The position numbers were made by a program, and so were the translations under genes. A stretch of DNA of 38,245 nt from an uncultured Muribaculaceae bacterium. GTDB lineage: Bacteria; Bacteroidota; Bacteroidia; Bacteroidales; Muribaculaceae. Positions 27,701 to 34,980 of the stretch are shown here, in pieces. Every line of letters begins with the position of its first letter. Positions within the stretch are counted from its first letter, which is position 1. The notes under the pieces are model-generated. The model was not told where the DNA came from and made no database searches. It saw only the letters and a list, made by a program, of their open reading frames with translations. The DNA is taken from assembly GCA_944321715.1 (NCBI GenBank), contig CALUMJ010000027.1, forward strand, positions 1 through 38,245, read 5' to 3'.

Positions 27701-28299
27701 CCGATGCCATCGACACCGATTTCTTCACCACGACACTTGGATTCGCTTTTGGCAGCACCACTGATGAACCGTGGAAAGCAACTACCGAGCTGCCTATCCT
27801 ATACTTCGAACAACGTGCCACTGGCATTACGCTCGACGTTACCTCGGCTGCTGCCGGCATCGACAATTTGATTACAATCACAGCCACTGTTGAAGGCACT
27901 ACTGCCGACCGTGTAGCATTCACGTCGTCCGACGAAGAAGTCGCTTCGGTCATCGCAATCGCAATAGATGGCAACACAGCAACTGCAACAGTACGCTGCC
28001 ACACCGAAGGCTCGGCCGAAATCACTGCCGAAATTGACGGATTGACAGCTACCTGCACCTTAGATGTAACAACAAGCGTTGAAGCCATCGAAACATCGCA
28101 ACTGCGCATCTACACAGCCAACGGCAGCATCTTCGCTCCATCGGCTACCAATATCGCAGTTTACTCGATTGGTGGCGCACAAGTTGCCAACGTGAATGCC
28201 GAGAGCATTGAAGCTGGCGTTGTTGCCAACGGCATCTACATCGTAGTAGCAACCGATGCTACAGGCAACCGTGCCGTAGAAAAAGTGATTGTGAAATAA
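24787..28299 (+). CDS. Large surface protein: beta-rich region, GLUG repeats, Big_2 domain, sorting-like tail
   Basis: This 1170-residue exported protein has a signal peptide (about 1-28). Residues about 45-595 are Tyr/Asp-rich beta segments that may form a propeller. From about 598 the sequence GDGTESNPYIISTAGDL begins a GLUG-type repeat region running to about 950, with repeated GGIVG and YATGSI-like strings. A Big_2-like Ig domain lies at about 1008-1095 (ATGITLDVTSAAAG, FTSSDEEVASV). The tail, about 1097-1170, contains RIYTANGSIF and ends NGIYIVVATDATGNRAVEKVIVK, a type A sorting-like domain. GLUG repeats occur in adhesins and IgA-peptidase-like proteins, so an adhesive role is plausible but no catalytic motif is seen. 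It is monocistronic, with its own promoter and a perfect terminator. Confidence 0.85.
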   Translation: MKKFTKFMGIAMLSAAIIAPSDATSLQAKGNQLNQAVLEKLKGNPAQTAFTKPAVKANSPLIQVANTSAKTNFGTKAIEGGVSTIGPASQWQTIDGPDGNMWLLTQEFVYNNYQVTSSTVTFYDGTGAQVGELTITPPADEYANDIQILYINNTFFDSNSSTYEVTTYTHFIGDDYSTYGRFEIYSLTDGTLLKTIPGSVAMYVSHTANYSTYQRYLICNEEAGEDGKYYINVDVYAPVSWQSEEPTIEHTFSIPYENLNYSDGPYVNTYFLNDELYIALSQYEKPYMDNSTYEPTPDNHYLVNVYDNEYNEVAALSIPVETASGMLYSMYSMGYFSYEDLSIGSYSGDDKFNFIITRYDYTPSAEDFLYSFFVYDQDGNLINTIDEEATAWSKLSPISGEETQYAMIHTYGDSESIKMVNLPSCETVTTFPGYLDGNLLSSNLDRYPVNDTYQYVIPHGNGYDDGNGNTVTRIGWYNIDQTLDHYVDINLGPNATLAQHVFMTNSLDPYLFNCDDEHEYILLVTTLQDDGTSTTSLCIANDSGEIIRQFGADETKGNYNYGYLINTNSNGKNSLLVGYVDDNWQYIIDTYELPFSKFEGGGDGTESNPYIISTAGDLNYVRDTPSAYYALGNDIDMSTFYGDFEPIADFTGSLDGKGYSIDNLSIAGSDMEVGLFQGIASDGTIKDVTFNNPVVKLSGNCMYAGVVAGNIMSNGGGYTISNVHVNNAVFTSDGSVSPSIGGIAGQLTIFSKVSDCSVNNINIDVPEASNVGGIVGTTRTSSSVSASRASGTINAGTTIGGIVGDNGTGGSITNCYADMQITGENEIGGIVGATVRGASSTTSTTGYASAVSNCYATGSITATTPNQWTGNFSVGGIAGSITTNWGAQNRDYSIYNCLAALDAINLPEGTEEALAVGRIIGFTIANEDYMEGEEVLQDAGLVNNYAVASMTVNGSTITNDDATTPQGADIAADAIDTDFFTTTLGFAFGSTTDEPWKATTELPILYFEQRATGITLDVTSAAAGIDNLITITATVEGTTADRVAFTSSDEEVASVIAIAIDGNTATATVRCHTEGSAEITAEIDGLTATCTLDVTTSVEAIETSQLRIYTANGSIFAPSATNIAVYSIGGAQVANVNAESIEAGVVANGIYIVVATDATGNRAVEKVIVK

Positions 28300-28328
28300 G
28301 TCCCGTCACATCACATACCCAATAATCC

Positions 28329-28369
28329 GCAAGGCTGGGAACACCATTTCCCAGCCTTGCTCGTTTTTT
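28329..28369 (+). terminator. Rho-independent terminator of the GLUG/Big_2 gene
   Basis: GCAAGGCTGGGA (28329-28340) pairs perfectly with TCCCAGCCTTGC (28349-28360) across an 8-nt loop. TCGTTTTTT follows. It lies 29 nt after the stop codon. Confidence 0.95.
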
Positions 28370-28724
28370 ATCAACTACCATATTTGCCCAAGAAACTTTT
28401 TTCTACCGAAATTTTTCTGCAAAAATTCAAAACAGTTTCTAAATTAGCTCCCCGACCGCAGCACATTTGCAAATACCCACCACTACCATCGTGACCGCCA
28501 CAGCCTATAAGCCATTTTAAACGGCCGTAACAGCAATTTATGCTCCCCAACGGCCATTTATACTCCGCAAGATATACACGCCCTGTATGCCCCAAAAAAA
28601 CAGCGCAACTTCCTGATGAAAATCCATGGACACATATAGACTTTCAAAACATTCCGCAAGGCATGATTTTCACCAACCTCGCCATTGCCCCCTGCATATT
28701 TGCAAATACATCTACCTTGTTGTA
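28370..28724. other. Gene-free convergent intergenic region
   Basis: No convincing gene is present. It holds CAAAACAGTTTCTAAATT (28428-28445), the inverted twin of 15014-15031. It also has two near-repeats, AACAGCAATTTATGCTCC and AACGGCCATTTATACTCC (about 28527-28567). Short open frames here show no family features. Confidence 0.35.
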
Positions 28725-28902
28725 GGAGGCTATCAAAATGCAAAATTTTGTGCAATTTTGTAGGGACGCACGGCCCGTGCGTCCGCTGCGCAATTAGGCG
28801 TATATTTTATTGATTTACAGATGATTAATCGAATCTTGTAGCACTCGGACGCACGGGCCGTGCGTCCCTACGAGGTTGGTCATGCCAATTTTGATACACC
28901 CT
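28725..28902 (-). repeat. MITE-like palindromic repeat, copy C (reverse orientation)
   Basis: The termini are GGAGGCTATCAAAAT and ATTTTGATACACCCT. Both hairpin arms are intact (GGGACGCACGGCCCGTGCGTCC at 28762-28783 in type, and its inverted partner at 28847-28868). It is inverted relative to copies A, B and F and lies between two convergent genes. Confidence 0.85.
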
Positions 28903-28978
28903 CGATGACAGCTCGAATACAACCGTAATATGCTGTAAATTTGGCAGTAACGTAATGCTGATTGTTTCAGACATCGCT

Positions 28979-28993
28979 ATTTTGATACACCCT
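28979..28993 (-). repeat. Isolated terminus of the MITE-like repeat
   Basis: ATTTTGATACACCCT, followed by CTACACAA, matches the element end and the flank seen at copies B and D, but no hairpin arms are next to it. It lies 76 bp from copy C. The preceding TGCTGATTGTTTCAG also occurs beside copy B (about 15482-15496). Confidence 0.6.
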
Positions 28994-29129
28994 CTACACA
29001 AATGCAATAATGGTACACTCTCAATGGCTTACCCCCCCCACTGGGAAAACTTTTGCATAATAGCTGTGTCACAGAAAACAAAGCGCAGCATAGGAAGCCT
29101 CACCTTATATGAGAGATTTGGTAGGGAAT

Positions 29130-29168
29130 AAAAAAACAGCGGCACCCATGCCATCGCAAAGGTGCCGC
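29130..29168 (-). terminator. Rho-independent terminator of the TPR/PstS-like operon
   Basis: On the minus strand GCGGCACC (29161-29168) pairs with GGTGCCGC (29139-29146), extended by wobble pairs. UGUUUUUU follows (complement of 29130-29137). It begins about 35 nt after the TPR stop codon. Confidence 0.85.
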
Positions 29169-29204
29169 CACTTTTTCAATTACTTTATATACCTCAATAT
29201 CGCA

Positions 29205-30926
29205 TCATTTGAGTGTTTCGATATACTGACGCAGTGCATCGTTCGTCGGGTCAACTTCAAGCCACTTTTGATAATAAAGCTTCATGTTCTCATTATCCTT
29301 GTTCAGGTAGTAATGAACAGCCTTGTAACGGAAAATTTCGATATAAGTGGCAAGCTCATTGTCCGGATTATCGGGGTTCTTGTATTCTGGGTCGGCATCA
29401 AGTATAGCAAGCATCTTGTCGTAAGTAGGCATTGCTTCGCCATAACGTGCATAATCGCGACCCGAGAAGCGCATCTCGTGAACCATTTGTATGTTGGCTA
29501 TCTGCGAAAGTATGCGCAGGTCGTTGGGTACTATCGAGTCAACCATTTCGGCATACTTGAGAGCCTTCTGCATCACTTCCTCGCGAGCAATCGAGTCGGT
29601 TGCTGTGGTATCAGCGATTGTAGAACCCCAATAGAGGTAACGGCGCGAAAGCACAAACAAGTCGTTGGTCTTGTAGTCGGCCTTGTCCACATACATTTGG
29701 AAAAACTCGGCTGCGCTCTTGTAGTCTTTTGCGTCGGCACAAGCCTCGCTGGCTTGCTTGAGCAAGTCGGTCTTTTCGGGGTTAGCCTCATAAGCCTTCT
29801 TGTACATTTCCACACTGCCAGGAACATCACCAAGTGCTGTGAGCACTATTGCATAGTCGCTGTAATCCTTAGGCTCGTATTTGGCAGTTGACGGTACGGT
29901 CATCGAGAGGAAATCCTTGGCATGGGCATCGGCGCGGCTCCACAATTCGGCTGCGGCAATCGAGTCGCTTTCCTCTTCCTGAGCCATTGCCACCAAGTTG
30001 TAAAGTTGCAGACGCTTCATGTAGAACACGTCGGCATCGCCTGCTGCATGTTCGCTGATGATTTTCGATGCGAGGTCAAACGATTCTTGGTAACGCTTGC
30101 CGTAGAAAAGCAGACCGGCATAACGGTTCTCGTCTTGCTTGAAGTGGTTGGGGTTCTGCATATACACGCCATACTTCTCGGCGGCCTTGGTCCATTGGTC
30201 GTCCTTGTAGTATTTCTCGGCGAGTTCACGTTGTGCAAGTGCCGAGTTTGGCTTCGATGCCACAAGGTTTTCAAGAGTCTGAATCGCAACAGCGGGATTA
30301 ACGTAGAAATAAGTGTTTGCATATTTCACGTATGACTCGATGTTGTCCTTGTTGGAACGCATGGCCATTTCATACCAGCTTGCGGCATTACCCCATTGTT
30401 TCTGGTCGGCAAGGATGTCGCCCTCGAACACATAAAGGTCGGCACTCTGCTTGTCGCGCTTCTTGGCATCTTTCTTGGCGTCTTCAATCTTCTTGGCATA
30501 CTTCACCGGGTCAACGTCATAGTAAGCGCGGCCGATGGCAACCATCACAGCATCATCTTTCTTGCCACACAGGTCCTTAGCGTTGTCAAAGAGCTTTTCG
30601 GCTTCTTTTTCGTTGTCCTTGGTGCCTTTTTTCAATTCAAGCTGGCCAAGCCCTACATAGTTGTAACCATATTCGGGGTCGGCAGCCACACCTTGGTCGA
30701 AGTATTTTACTGCCTCAGCATCATTGTCACCCACAAGTTCTATGCAACCGAGATAGTAATAAGCCTCGGCCTTGTTGGTTGCTGGGTCATTGAGGTTGCG
30801 GAGCAACAGTTCCTTGGCATTGTCATACTGTTCCACTTTGTAGTATTCAATACCGTCTTTGTACCCTTGTGCCATACAGGTGAGCGAGGCACCCAGGGCT
30901 AATGATAGAAATAATTTGAATTTCAT
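29205..30926 (-). CDS. Periplasmic TPR protein
   Basis: This 573-residue exported protein has a signal peptide (about 1-20, cut at CMAQ) followed by tetratricopeptide repeats along most of its length. Examples are YDNAKELLLRNLNDP, AYYYLGCIELVGDNDAEAVKYFDQG, YVGLGQLELKKG, LAQRELAEKYYKDDQWTKAAEKY and VEMYKKAYEANPEKTDLLKQ. There is no catalytic motif; the role is probably scaffolding in the periplasm. The gene starts 41 nt after the PstS-like lipoprotein gene on the same strand and ends at a strong terminator. In Bacteroidetes this pair is often found beside exbB/exbD/tonB genes; none is visible here, only a small membrane protein upstream. Confidence 0.88.
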   Translation of the reverse strand: MKFKLFLSLALGASLTCMAQGYKDGIEYYKVEQYDNAKELLLRNLNDPATNKAEAYYYLGCIELVGDNDAEAVKYFDQGVAADPEYGYNYVGLGQLELKKGTKDNEKEAEKLFDNAKDLCGKKDDAVMVAIGRAYYDVDPVKYAKKIEDAKKDAKKRDKQSADLYVFEGDILADQKQWGNAASWYEMAMRSNKDNIESYVKYANTYFYVNPAVAIQTLENLVASKPNSALAQRELAEKYYKDDQWTKAAEKYGVYMQNPNHFKQDENRYAGLLFYGKRYQESFDLASKIISEHAAGDADVFYMKRLQLYNLVAMAQEEESDSIAAAELWSRADAHAKDFLSMTVPSTAKYEPKDYSDYAIVLTALGDVPGSVEMYKKAYEANPEKTDLLKQASEACADAKDYKSAAEFFQMYVDKADYKTNDLFVLSRRYLYWGSTIADTTATDSIAREEVMQKALKYAEMVDSIVPNDLRILSQIANIQMVHEMRFSGRDYARYGEAMPTYDKMLAILDADPEYKNPDNPDNELATYIEIFRYKAVHYYLNKDNENMKLYYQKWLEVDPTNDALRQYIETLK

Positions 30927-30967
30927 TTTTTGTAAAATATTTACGTGTTTTTGATTAGTTCATTTTT

Positions 30968-31942
30968 TCACTCCAACGACACCAGCCGAGGTTGTACCCT
31001 CGCCGGCATTACGCCGGTGTTGAGTATGATTTTCTGCCCGACAAATCCCGTCAGGAACGAGTAAAACCCGTGCGAGAGCGAGCCGTTAGGCTCGGTCGTG
31101 GTCACATACACACTGCGGTAGAGCGGGTAGCTGCCATCATAAATGTAGGCTTGGTAAGGCTTGCAGGCCTCTATGTCGTTGTCACGGCGTATTTTCATCA
31201 CCTTGATTTTGCTCGTGAAGTCGATTGCTGCCGTGTCTGACTTGTTCAACTCGGCCATGCGCTGCTCCATGTCGGTGGTGGGAGCCGCAAGGTCGGCGGT
31301 AATCCAGCTCACCCCGATGAAACCTATGGCATCGCGCCGTCGCTCGACCTCGGTGAACACTTGCTGCAAACTGTCAACCGAATACACGCGCCCGAATTTC
31401 TCGCCGCGCATAATCGAGTCGCTCACATATTTCACAATGCTCGACCCCGGATGGTCGAAAATTACGCGTATCGTGTCTAACTTCGATGGGAAAACATCCT
31501 TCCACCGCGGCGTGGCACCAGTCAATATGTCGCGAAGCTCCGAAACCGACAATTCGTCGATGTCATTATCCTTGTTGACAATGACGGCTACTGCATCAAC
31601 GGCTATGCGCTGCGTGCGTGGCGGGAAACGCTTGACGCTGTGCAGGTAGTCACGCTGCTCCTGCGTCAGTTCTTGTGCCGTCACTATTAGCGATGTGCGC
31701 CCGTCGAGCATCGAGTCGATTGCCGACTTAGCATCGACATAATACGGAATTACGTTCGCATTGGGATAGGTGTATTCAAACACGTCGATTTCCTGCTGTA
31801 TGATATTCTCGAACGTCTGGTCGCACATCACAGTCACAAGCCCCGACGTGCTTGAATCGGTGGGTTGGTGGCACGATGTCGCAACCACAGCTGCCACGAT
31901 TCCTATGATGCCAAATTTTATTTTCTTCACGGTCTTATACAT
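30968..31942 (-). CDS. PstS-like periplasmic binding lipoprotein
   Basis: This 324-residue lipoprotein (lipobox VATSC, Cys24) has a phosphate-binding-protein-like fold: TVMCDQTFENIIQQEIDVFE, the central VDAVAVIVNKDN hinge, LTGATPRWKDV, and HPGSSIVKYVSDSI near the ligand site. The C-terminus contains SYPLYRSVYVTT and GFYSFLTGFVGQKIILNTG, which are family hallmarks. No pstCAB transport genes follow, so it is probably not part of a phosphate ABC importer. Coupling to the downstream TPR gene (41-nt gap) is typical of Bacteroidetes, where the ligand is untested as far as I know. The anchor places it in the periplasm, at the inner or outer membrane. Confidence 0.87.
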   Translation of the reverse strand: MYKTVKKIKFGIIGIVAAVVATSCHQPTDSSTSGLVTVMCDQTFENIIQQEIDVFEYTYPNANVIPYYVDAKSAIDSMLDGRTSLIVTAQELTQEQRDYLHSVKRFPPRTQRIAVDAVAVIVNKDNDIDELSVSELRDILTGATPRWKDVFPSKLDTIRVIFDHPGSSIVKYVSDSIMRGEKFGRVYSVDSLQQVFTEVERRRDAIGFIGVSWITADLAAPTTDMEQRMAELNKSDTAAIDFTSKIKVMKIRRDNDIEACKPYQAYIYDGSYPLYRSVYVTTTEPNGSLSHGFYSFLTGFVGQKIILNTGVMPARVQPRLVSLE

Positions 31943-31966
31943 TTGCCTCCGAAACTTAAGTGTGTG

Positions 31967-32272
31967 TTAATAAATGCCCCTGAACTGGCGGTAGCCGCGC
32001 CAAAAGCCATATAGGATAAACAATGCGCCGAGGCTGTAACGCGCCCACGCATAGTTGTCGCCCCAACCAAAGAAATTCACCATCATCAAGTAACCCATTC
32101 CTAAATATATGATTATCATGAAGATGCCGAATGCATATTTCATCCCTTTCGGCGCACCTGTATTGGCACTGCTGTCACGGTAACTGTGCGAGCCGGTTTC
32201 TCGGGTGGATTCGTTTTTTTCTGTTTGGGTCATATCAGTTTTTTCAAATTTGACTATTGTATCCGACGGCAT
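31967..32272 (-). CDS. Small two-segment membrane protein
   Basis: This protein of up to 101 residues has a polar N-terminal half and two membrane segments, about 46-67 (YAFGIFMIIIYLGMGYLMMV) and 77-91 (ARYSLGALFILYGFW), ending in a basic RGYRQFRGIY. An internal ATG at 32233 would give 88 residues starting MTQTEKNE. I cannot choose between the starts, since neither has a strong ribosome site. It is 24 nt upstream of the PstS-like gene and is the likely first gene of that operon. The function is unknown; position suggests an inner-membrane accessory to the lipoprotein/TPR pair. Confidence 0.72.
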   Translation of the reverse strand: MPSDTIVKFEKTDMTQTEKNESTRETGSHSYRDSSANTGAPKGMKYAFGIFMIIIYLGMGYLMMVNFFGWGDNYAWARYSLGALFILYGFWRGYRQFRGIY

Positions 32273-32663
32273 GTTGCATCGGGTTTTCGTGCCACGAGCT
32301 TGTTTCTACACTCTTGCAGCGTAAAATTACATAAAAAATGAATTAATTCGACAAAAGGTTGCACCTTATTAGAAATTCTTAACCATACAAGCGGCTGATA
32401 AAATAAATTTAGGTAAAACCGCCGCACGTCCTGCGCATTTATCCCAAGCGGCTGATAAATGCCGACAAGATGATGAAACTGTTTTGTAAACGCTTAGTGG
32501 AACTCACACTTTGCTGCCTAACGACAAATTAGGGATTATTGCCCGCAAGGTGGCCGATGGCGAAATATTGACAGCATAAACCGACAAAAATAGACAATCT
32601 GGCACTACACGACACACCGTCAAGCCCGTTTGCTGCCGTGGCATGACCTTTGCAATACCGTTA
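32273..32663. other. Intergenic region upstream of hsp20, with a 15-bp direct repeat
   Basis: CAAGCGGCTGATAAA occurs twice, at 32388-32402 and 32445-32459, 57 bp apart, and could be a pair of binding sites. The best -7-like string for hsp20 is GACCTTTG (32645-32652), one base off TAnnTTTG. A short frame over 32490-32579 reads like a gene end (LGIIARKVADGEILTA) but is too small to call. Confidence 0.4.
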
Positions 32664-32686
32664 GTGGGTTTCGCAATGAAACCCAC
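32664..32686 (+). promoter_or_regulatory. Perfect 9-bp hairpin/palindrome in the hsp20 leader
   Basis: GTGGGTTTC (32664-32672) and GAAACCCAC (32678-32686) flank a 5-nt spacer. It lies just after the predicted transcription start and 38 nt before the ATG. It could be an operator or a 5'-end RNA hairpin. The sequence differs from the CIRCE element. Confidence 0.55.
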
Positions 32687-32711
32687 CAAAACAGAGATTA
32701 AAACAAGAATT

Positions 32712-32717
32712 GGAGGT
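32712..32717 (+). promoter_or_regulatory. Strong Shine-Dalgarno (GGAGGT) of hsp20
   Basis: GGAGGT lies 7 nt before the ATG at 32725. Such a strong site is unusual in Bacteroidetes and fixes this ATG over the in-frame TTG at 32710. Confidence 0.8.
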
Positions 32718-32724
32718 AAATACT

Positions 32725-33156
32725 ATGTCAGCTATTCAAAAGTACAATCAGAATTGGTTGCCAAGTTTCTTCAATGATTTCTTTGACAACAATTGGATGT
32801 TGAAAATGGGCGCTACAATCCCTGCCATCAACGTAATCGAGAACGAAAAGGATTACAAGGTGGAAGTTGCCGCTCCGGGTATGACCAAAGACGATTTTGA
32901 CATTCACATCGGCGAGGACAACCAACTCGTAATCTCGATGGAAAAGAAAAGCGAGAACAACGAAAAGGCCAAAGACGGCGAAAAATACCTGCGCCGCGAA
33001 TTTTCCTACACAGGCTTCCGTCAAGCTTTCGACTTGCCCGACAACGTTGACATCGAGCATATCGGTGCCGCAATGGAAAACGGCGTGCTGGCCATAACAT
33101 TGCCAAAACTTACAGCCGACACAGCCAAGCCCAAGCGTGTGATTGAAATCCACTAA
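32725..33156 (+). CDS. Hsp20/alpha-crystallin small heat-shock protein
   Basis: This 143-residue ATP-independent holdase chaperone prevents aggregation of unfolding proteins in the cytosol. A short N-terminal arm (about 1-33) is followed by the alpha-crystallin domain (about 34-130) with YKVEVAAPGMTKDDFDIHI, LVISMEKK, YLRREFSYTGFRQAFDLPD and the signature GVLAITLPKL. The C-terminal extension contains VIEIH, an I-x-I-type anchor used in oligomer assembly. Length is typical of bacterial class A small Hsps. The gene is monocistronic, with a palindrome and a very strong ribosome site in the leader and a perfect terminator after it, which suits rapid, abundant expression under stress. Confidence 0.95.
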   Translation: MSAIQKYNQNWLPSFFNDFFDNNWMLKMGATIPAINVIENEKDYKVEVAAPGMTKDDFDIHIGEDNQLVISMEKKSENNEKAKDGEKYLRREFSYTGFRQAFDLPDNVDIEHIGAAMENGVLAITLPKLTADTAKPKRVIEIH

Positions 33157-33184
33157 CCTGCACAATCACCTCGCATAAACGACA

Positions 33185-33225
33185 ACGGGGATGCACCGCA
33201 AACGCGATACATCCCCGTTTTTTTA
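33185..33225 (+). terminator. Rho-independent terminator of hsp20
   Basis: ACGGGGATG (33185-33193) pairs with CATCCCCGT (33210-33218) and is followed by seven more T. It begins 28 nt after the stop codon. Confidence 0.93.
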
Positions 33226-33246
33226 TTGCCATATCAGCAGCCACTC

Positions 33247-33271
33247 AAAAAGCCTCCCCTTCGGGGGGAGG
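33247..33271 (-). terminator. Terminator of fumarase gene, also a repeat-type hairpin
   Basis: On the minus strand CCTCCCC pairs with GGGGAGG (33265-33271 with 33253-33259), followed by CTTTTT. The 25 bases at 33252-33276 recur exactly at 35654-35678, so this terminator is a member of a dispersed hairpin repeat. Confidence 0.75.
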
Positions 33272-33296
33272 TTTGGTAGTGGCTTTAGTAGGGGCT

Positions 33297-34940
33297 TTAC
33301 TTACACCCGCATGATTTCTGTTTAATCTGAGTGAAGAAGTCGTTGCCCTTGTTATCGACAAGGATAAATGCCGGGAAATCTTCAACCTCGATTTGCCAGA
33401 TGGCTTCCATGCCAAGCTCGGGATATTCAAGGCACTTGATGCTCTTGATATTGTTCTGTGCAAGTATTGCGGCCGGCCCGCCTATGCTGCCGAGGTAGAA
33501 ACCGCCATGCTTGCGGCAAGCGTCGGTCACAGCCTGGCTGCGGTTGCCCTTGGCGAGCATCACCATGCTGCCGCCGTGGCTCTGGAACAGGTCAACGTAT
33601 GGGTCCATGCGCCCAGCCGTTGTCGGGCCCATCGAGCCGCAAGGCATCCCTTCGGGGGTCTTTGCCGGGCCTGCGTAATAGATTGGGTGGTCCTTGATAT
33701 ACTGCGGCAAGTCTTCGCCTCGGTCAAGGCGTTCCTTCAAGCGGGCATGGGCGATGTCGCGGCCAACGATAATCGTGCCGTTGAGCGACAAGCGAGTCGA
33801 TACTGGATACTTGTCAAGCTCTTTCAATATTTCGCTCATCGGCTGGTTCAGGTCGATGCGCACTGCATTCCCTTCGCCGGCATTACGCAATTCCTCGGGT
33901 ATCAATTCGGTCGGGTTGTCGTCTAATTTTTCAATCCATATACCGTCGCGGTTGATTTTGCACTTGATGTTGCGGTCGGCCGAGCAGCTCACGCCCATGC
34001 CCACCGGGCAAGATGCACCATGACGTGGCAAGCGCACCACGCGCACGTCGTGTGCGAAATATTTGCCGCCGAATTGCGCTCCAAGGCCTATCTTATGAGC
34101 TTCTTCGAGCAAGCGAGCCTCAAGTTCCACATCACGGAACGCACGGCCCAACTCGTTGCCTGTCGTCGGCAGCGAGTCATAATAGTGCGTCGATGCCAAC
34201 TTCACCGTCAACAGGTTTTTCTCGGCCGATGTGCCGCCTATTACAAATGCGATGTGGTAGGGAGGGCAAGCAGCGGTGCCCAGCGTCTTCATCTTCTCAA
34301 CGAGGAACGGAACGAGCGTGTCGGGGTTGAGAAGCGCCTTTGTTTCTTGGAACAAGTAAGTCTTGTTGGCCGAACCGCCGCCCTTTGTAACGCACAAGAA
34401 GCGGTATTCCATCCCTTCGGTGCATTCGAGGTCGATTTGCGCCGGCAAGTTGCAACGGGTATTCACCTCGTCATACATCGTGAGCGGTGCGTTTTGCGAG
34501 TAACGCAGGTTTTCTTGCGTGTAAGTGTTGTAAACGCCACGTGCAAGGGCCTCCTCGTCGCAATAGCCTGTCCACACCTGTTGCCCCTTCTCGCCGTGGA
34601 TAATGGCAGTACCGGTATCCTGGCACAGCGGAAGGCGGCCTTTTGCCGACACCTCGGCGTTGCGCAAGAATGTCAGAGCCACATATTTGTCGTTTTCGCT
34701 CGCCTCAGGGTCGCTGAGCACCTTTGCCACCTGCTCGTTGTGGCTGCGGCGCAGCAAGAACGACACATCACGGAAAGCCTGTTGCGCCATCCGCGTGAGG
34801 CCCTCTTTTTCGATTTTCAGTATTGGGTGGCCTTCAAACTCGCCCACCGAAACATAATCTTTCGTAAGCAAATAATATTCGGTATCATCGGGACCCAACG
34901 GGAATGGGGCCTGATACTTAAACTCCGGTGTTGTTGCCAT
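33297..34940 (-). CDS. Class I fumarate hydratase (4Fe-4S, FumA/FumB type)
   Basis: This 547-residue single-chain, oxygen-sensitive enzyme interconverts fumarate and malate. Cluster ligands are Cys106 (PLCQDTGTA), Cys225 (TAACPPYH) and Cys319 (VSCSADRN), matching the three cysteines of E. coli FumA with a one-residue shift. [25 protein letters not shown] and the C-terminal beta domain ([24 protein letters not shown] in parts, [27 protein letters not shown]) are complete. In anaerobic Bacteroidales the enzyme works in the reductive branch from oxaloacetate to succinate. The gene is monocistronic. Its promoter lies at the end of an unusual tandem palindrome array (34981-35281), which may affect its expression. 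Confidence 0.96.
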   Translation of the reverse strand: MATTPEFKYQAPFPLGPDDTEYYLLTKDYVSVGEFEGHPILKIEKEGLTRMAQQAFRDVSFLLRRSHNEQVAKVLSDPEASENDKYVALTFLRNAEVSAKGRLPLCQDTGTAIIHGEKGQQVWTGYCDEEALARGVYNTYTQENLRYSQNAPLTMYDEVNTRCNLPAQIDLECTEGMEYRFLCVTKGGGSANKTYLFQETKALLNPDTLVPFLVEKMKTLGTAACPPYHIAFVIGGTSAEKNLLTVKLASTHYYDSLPTTGNELGRAFRDVELEARLLEEAHKIGLGAQFGGKYFAHDVRVVRLPRHGASCPVGMGVSCSADRNIKCKINRDGIWIEKLDDNPTELIPEELRNAGEGNAVRIDLNQPMSEILKELDKYPVSTRLSLNGTIIVGRDIAHARLKERLDRGEDLPQYIKDHPIYYAGPAKTPEGMPCGSMGPTTAGRMDPYVDLFQSHGGSMVMLAKGNRSQAVTDACRKHGGFYLGSIGGPAAILAQNNIKSIKCLEYPELGMEAIWQIEVEDFPAFILVDNKGNDFFTQIKQKSCGCK

Positions 34941-34972
34941 AGTTAGTTATTTATTAGTTAAGTCTATGTATG

Positions 34973-34980
34973 CAAAGATA
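34973..34980 (-). promoter_or_regulatory. -7 box (TATCTTTG) of fumarase gene
   Basis: An exact TAnnTTTG match on the minus strand, 32 nt before the ATG at 34940. It abuts unit 1 of the tandem array. Later unit junctions carry the related string TACTTTCG. Confidence 0.6.

Noticed and set aside
29109-29891. 260-codon plus-strand frame
   Set aside because: It runs through the terminator and antisense to the TPR gene, has no recognisable domain and is a shadow.
32490-32579. Gene remnant reading LGIIARKVADGEILTA and stop
   Set aside because: It faintly resembles the N-terminal region of radical-SAM menaquinone-pathway enzymes, but only about 29 codons are open and no further homologous sequence flanks it. 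Chance cannot be excluded.
32710-32724. TTG start for hsp20
   Set aside because: It would place the start before the GGAGGT ribosome site, which is correctly spaced for the ATG at 32725.
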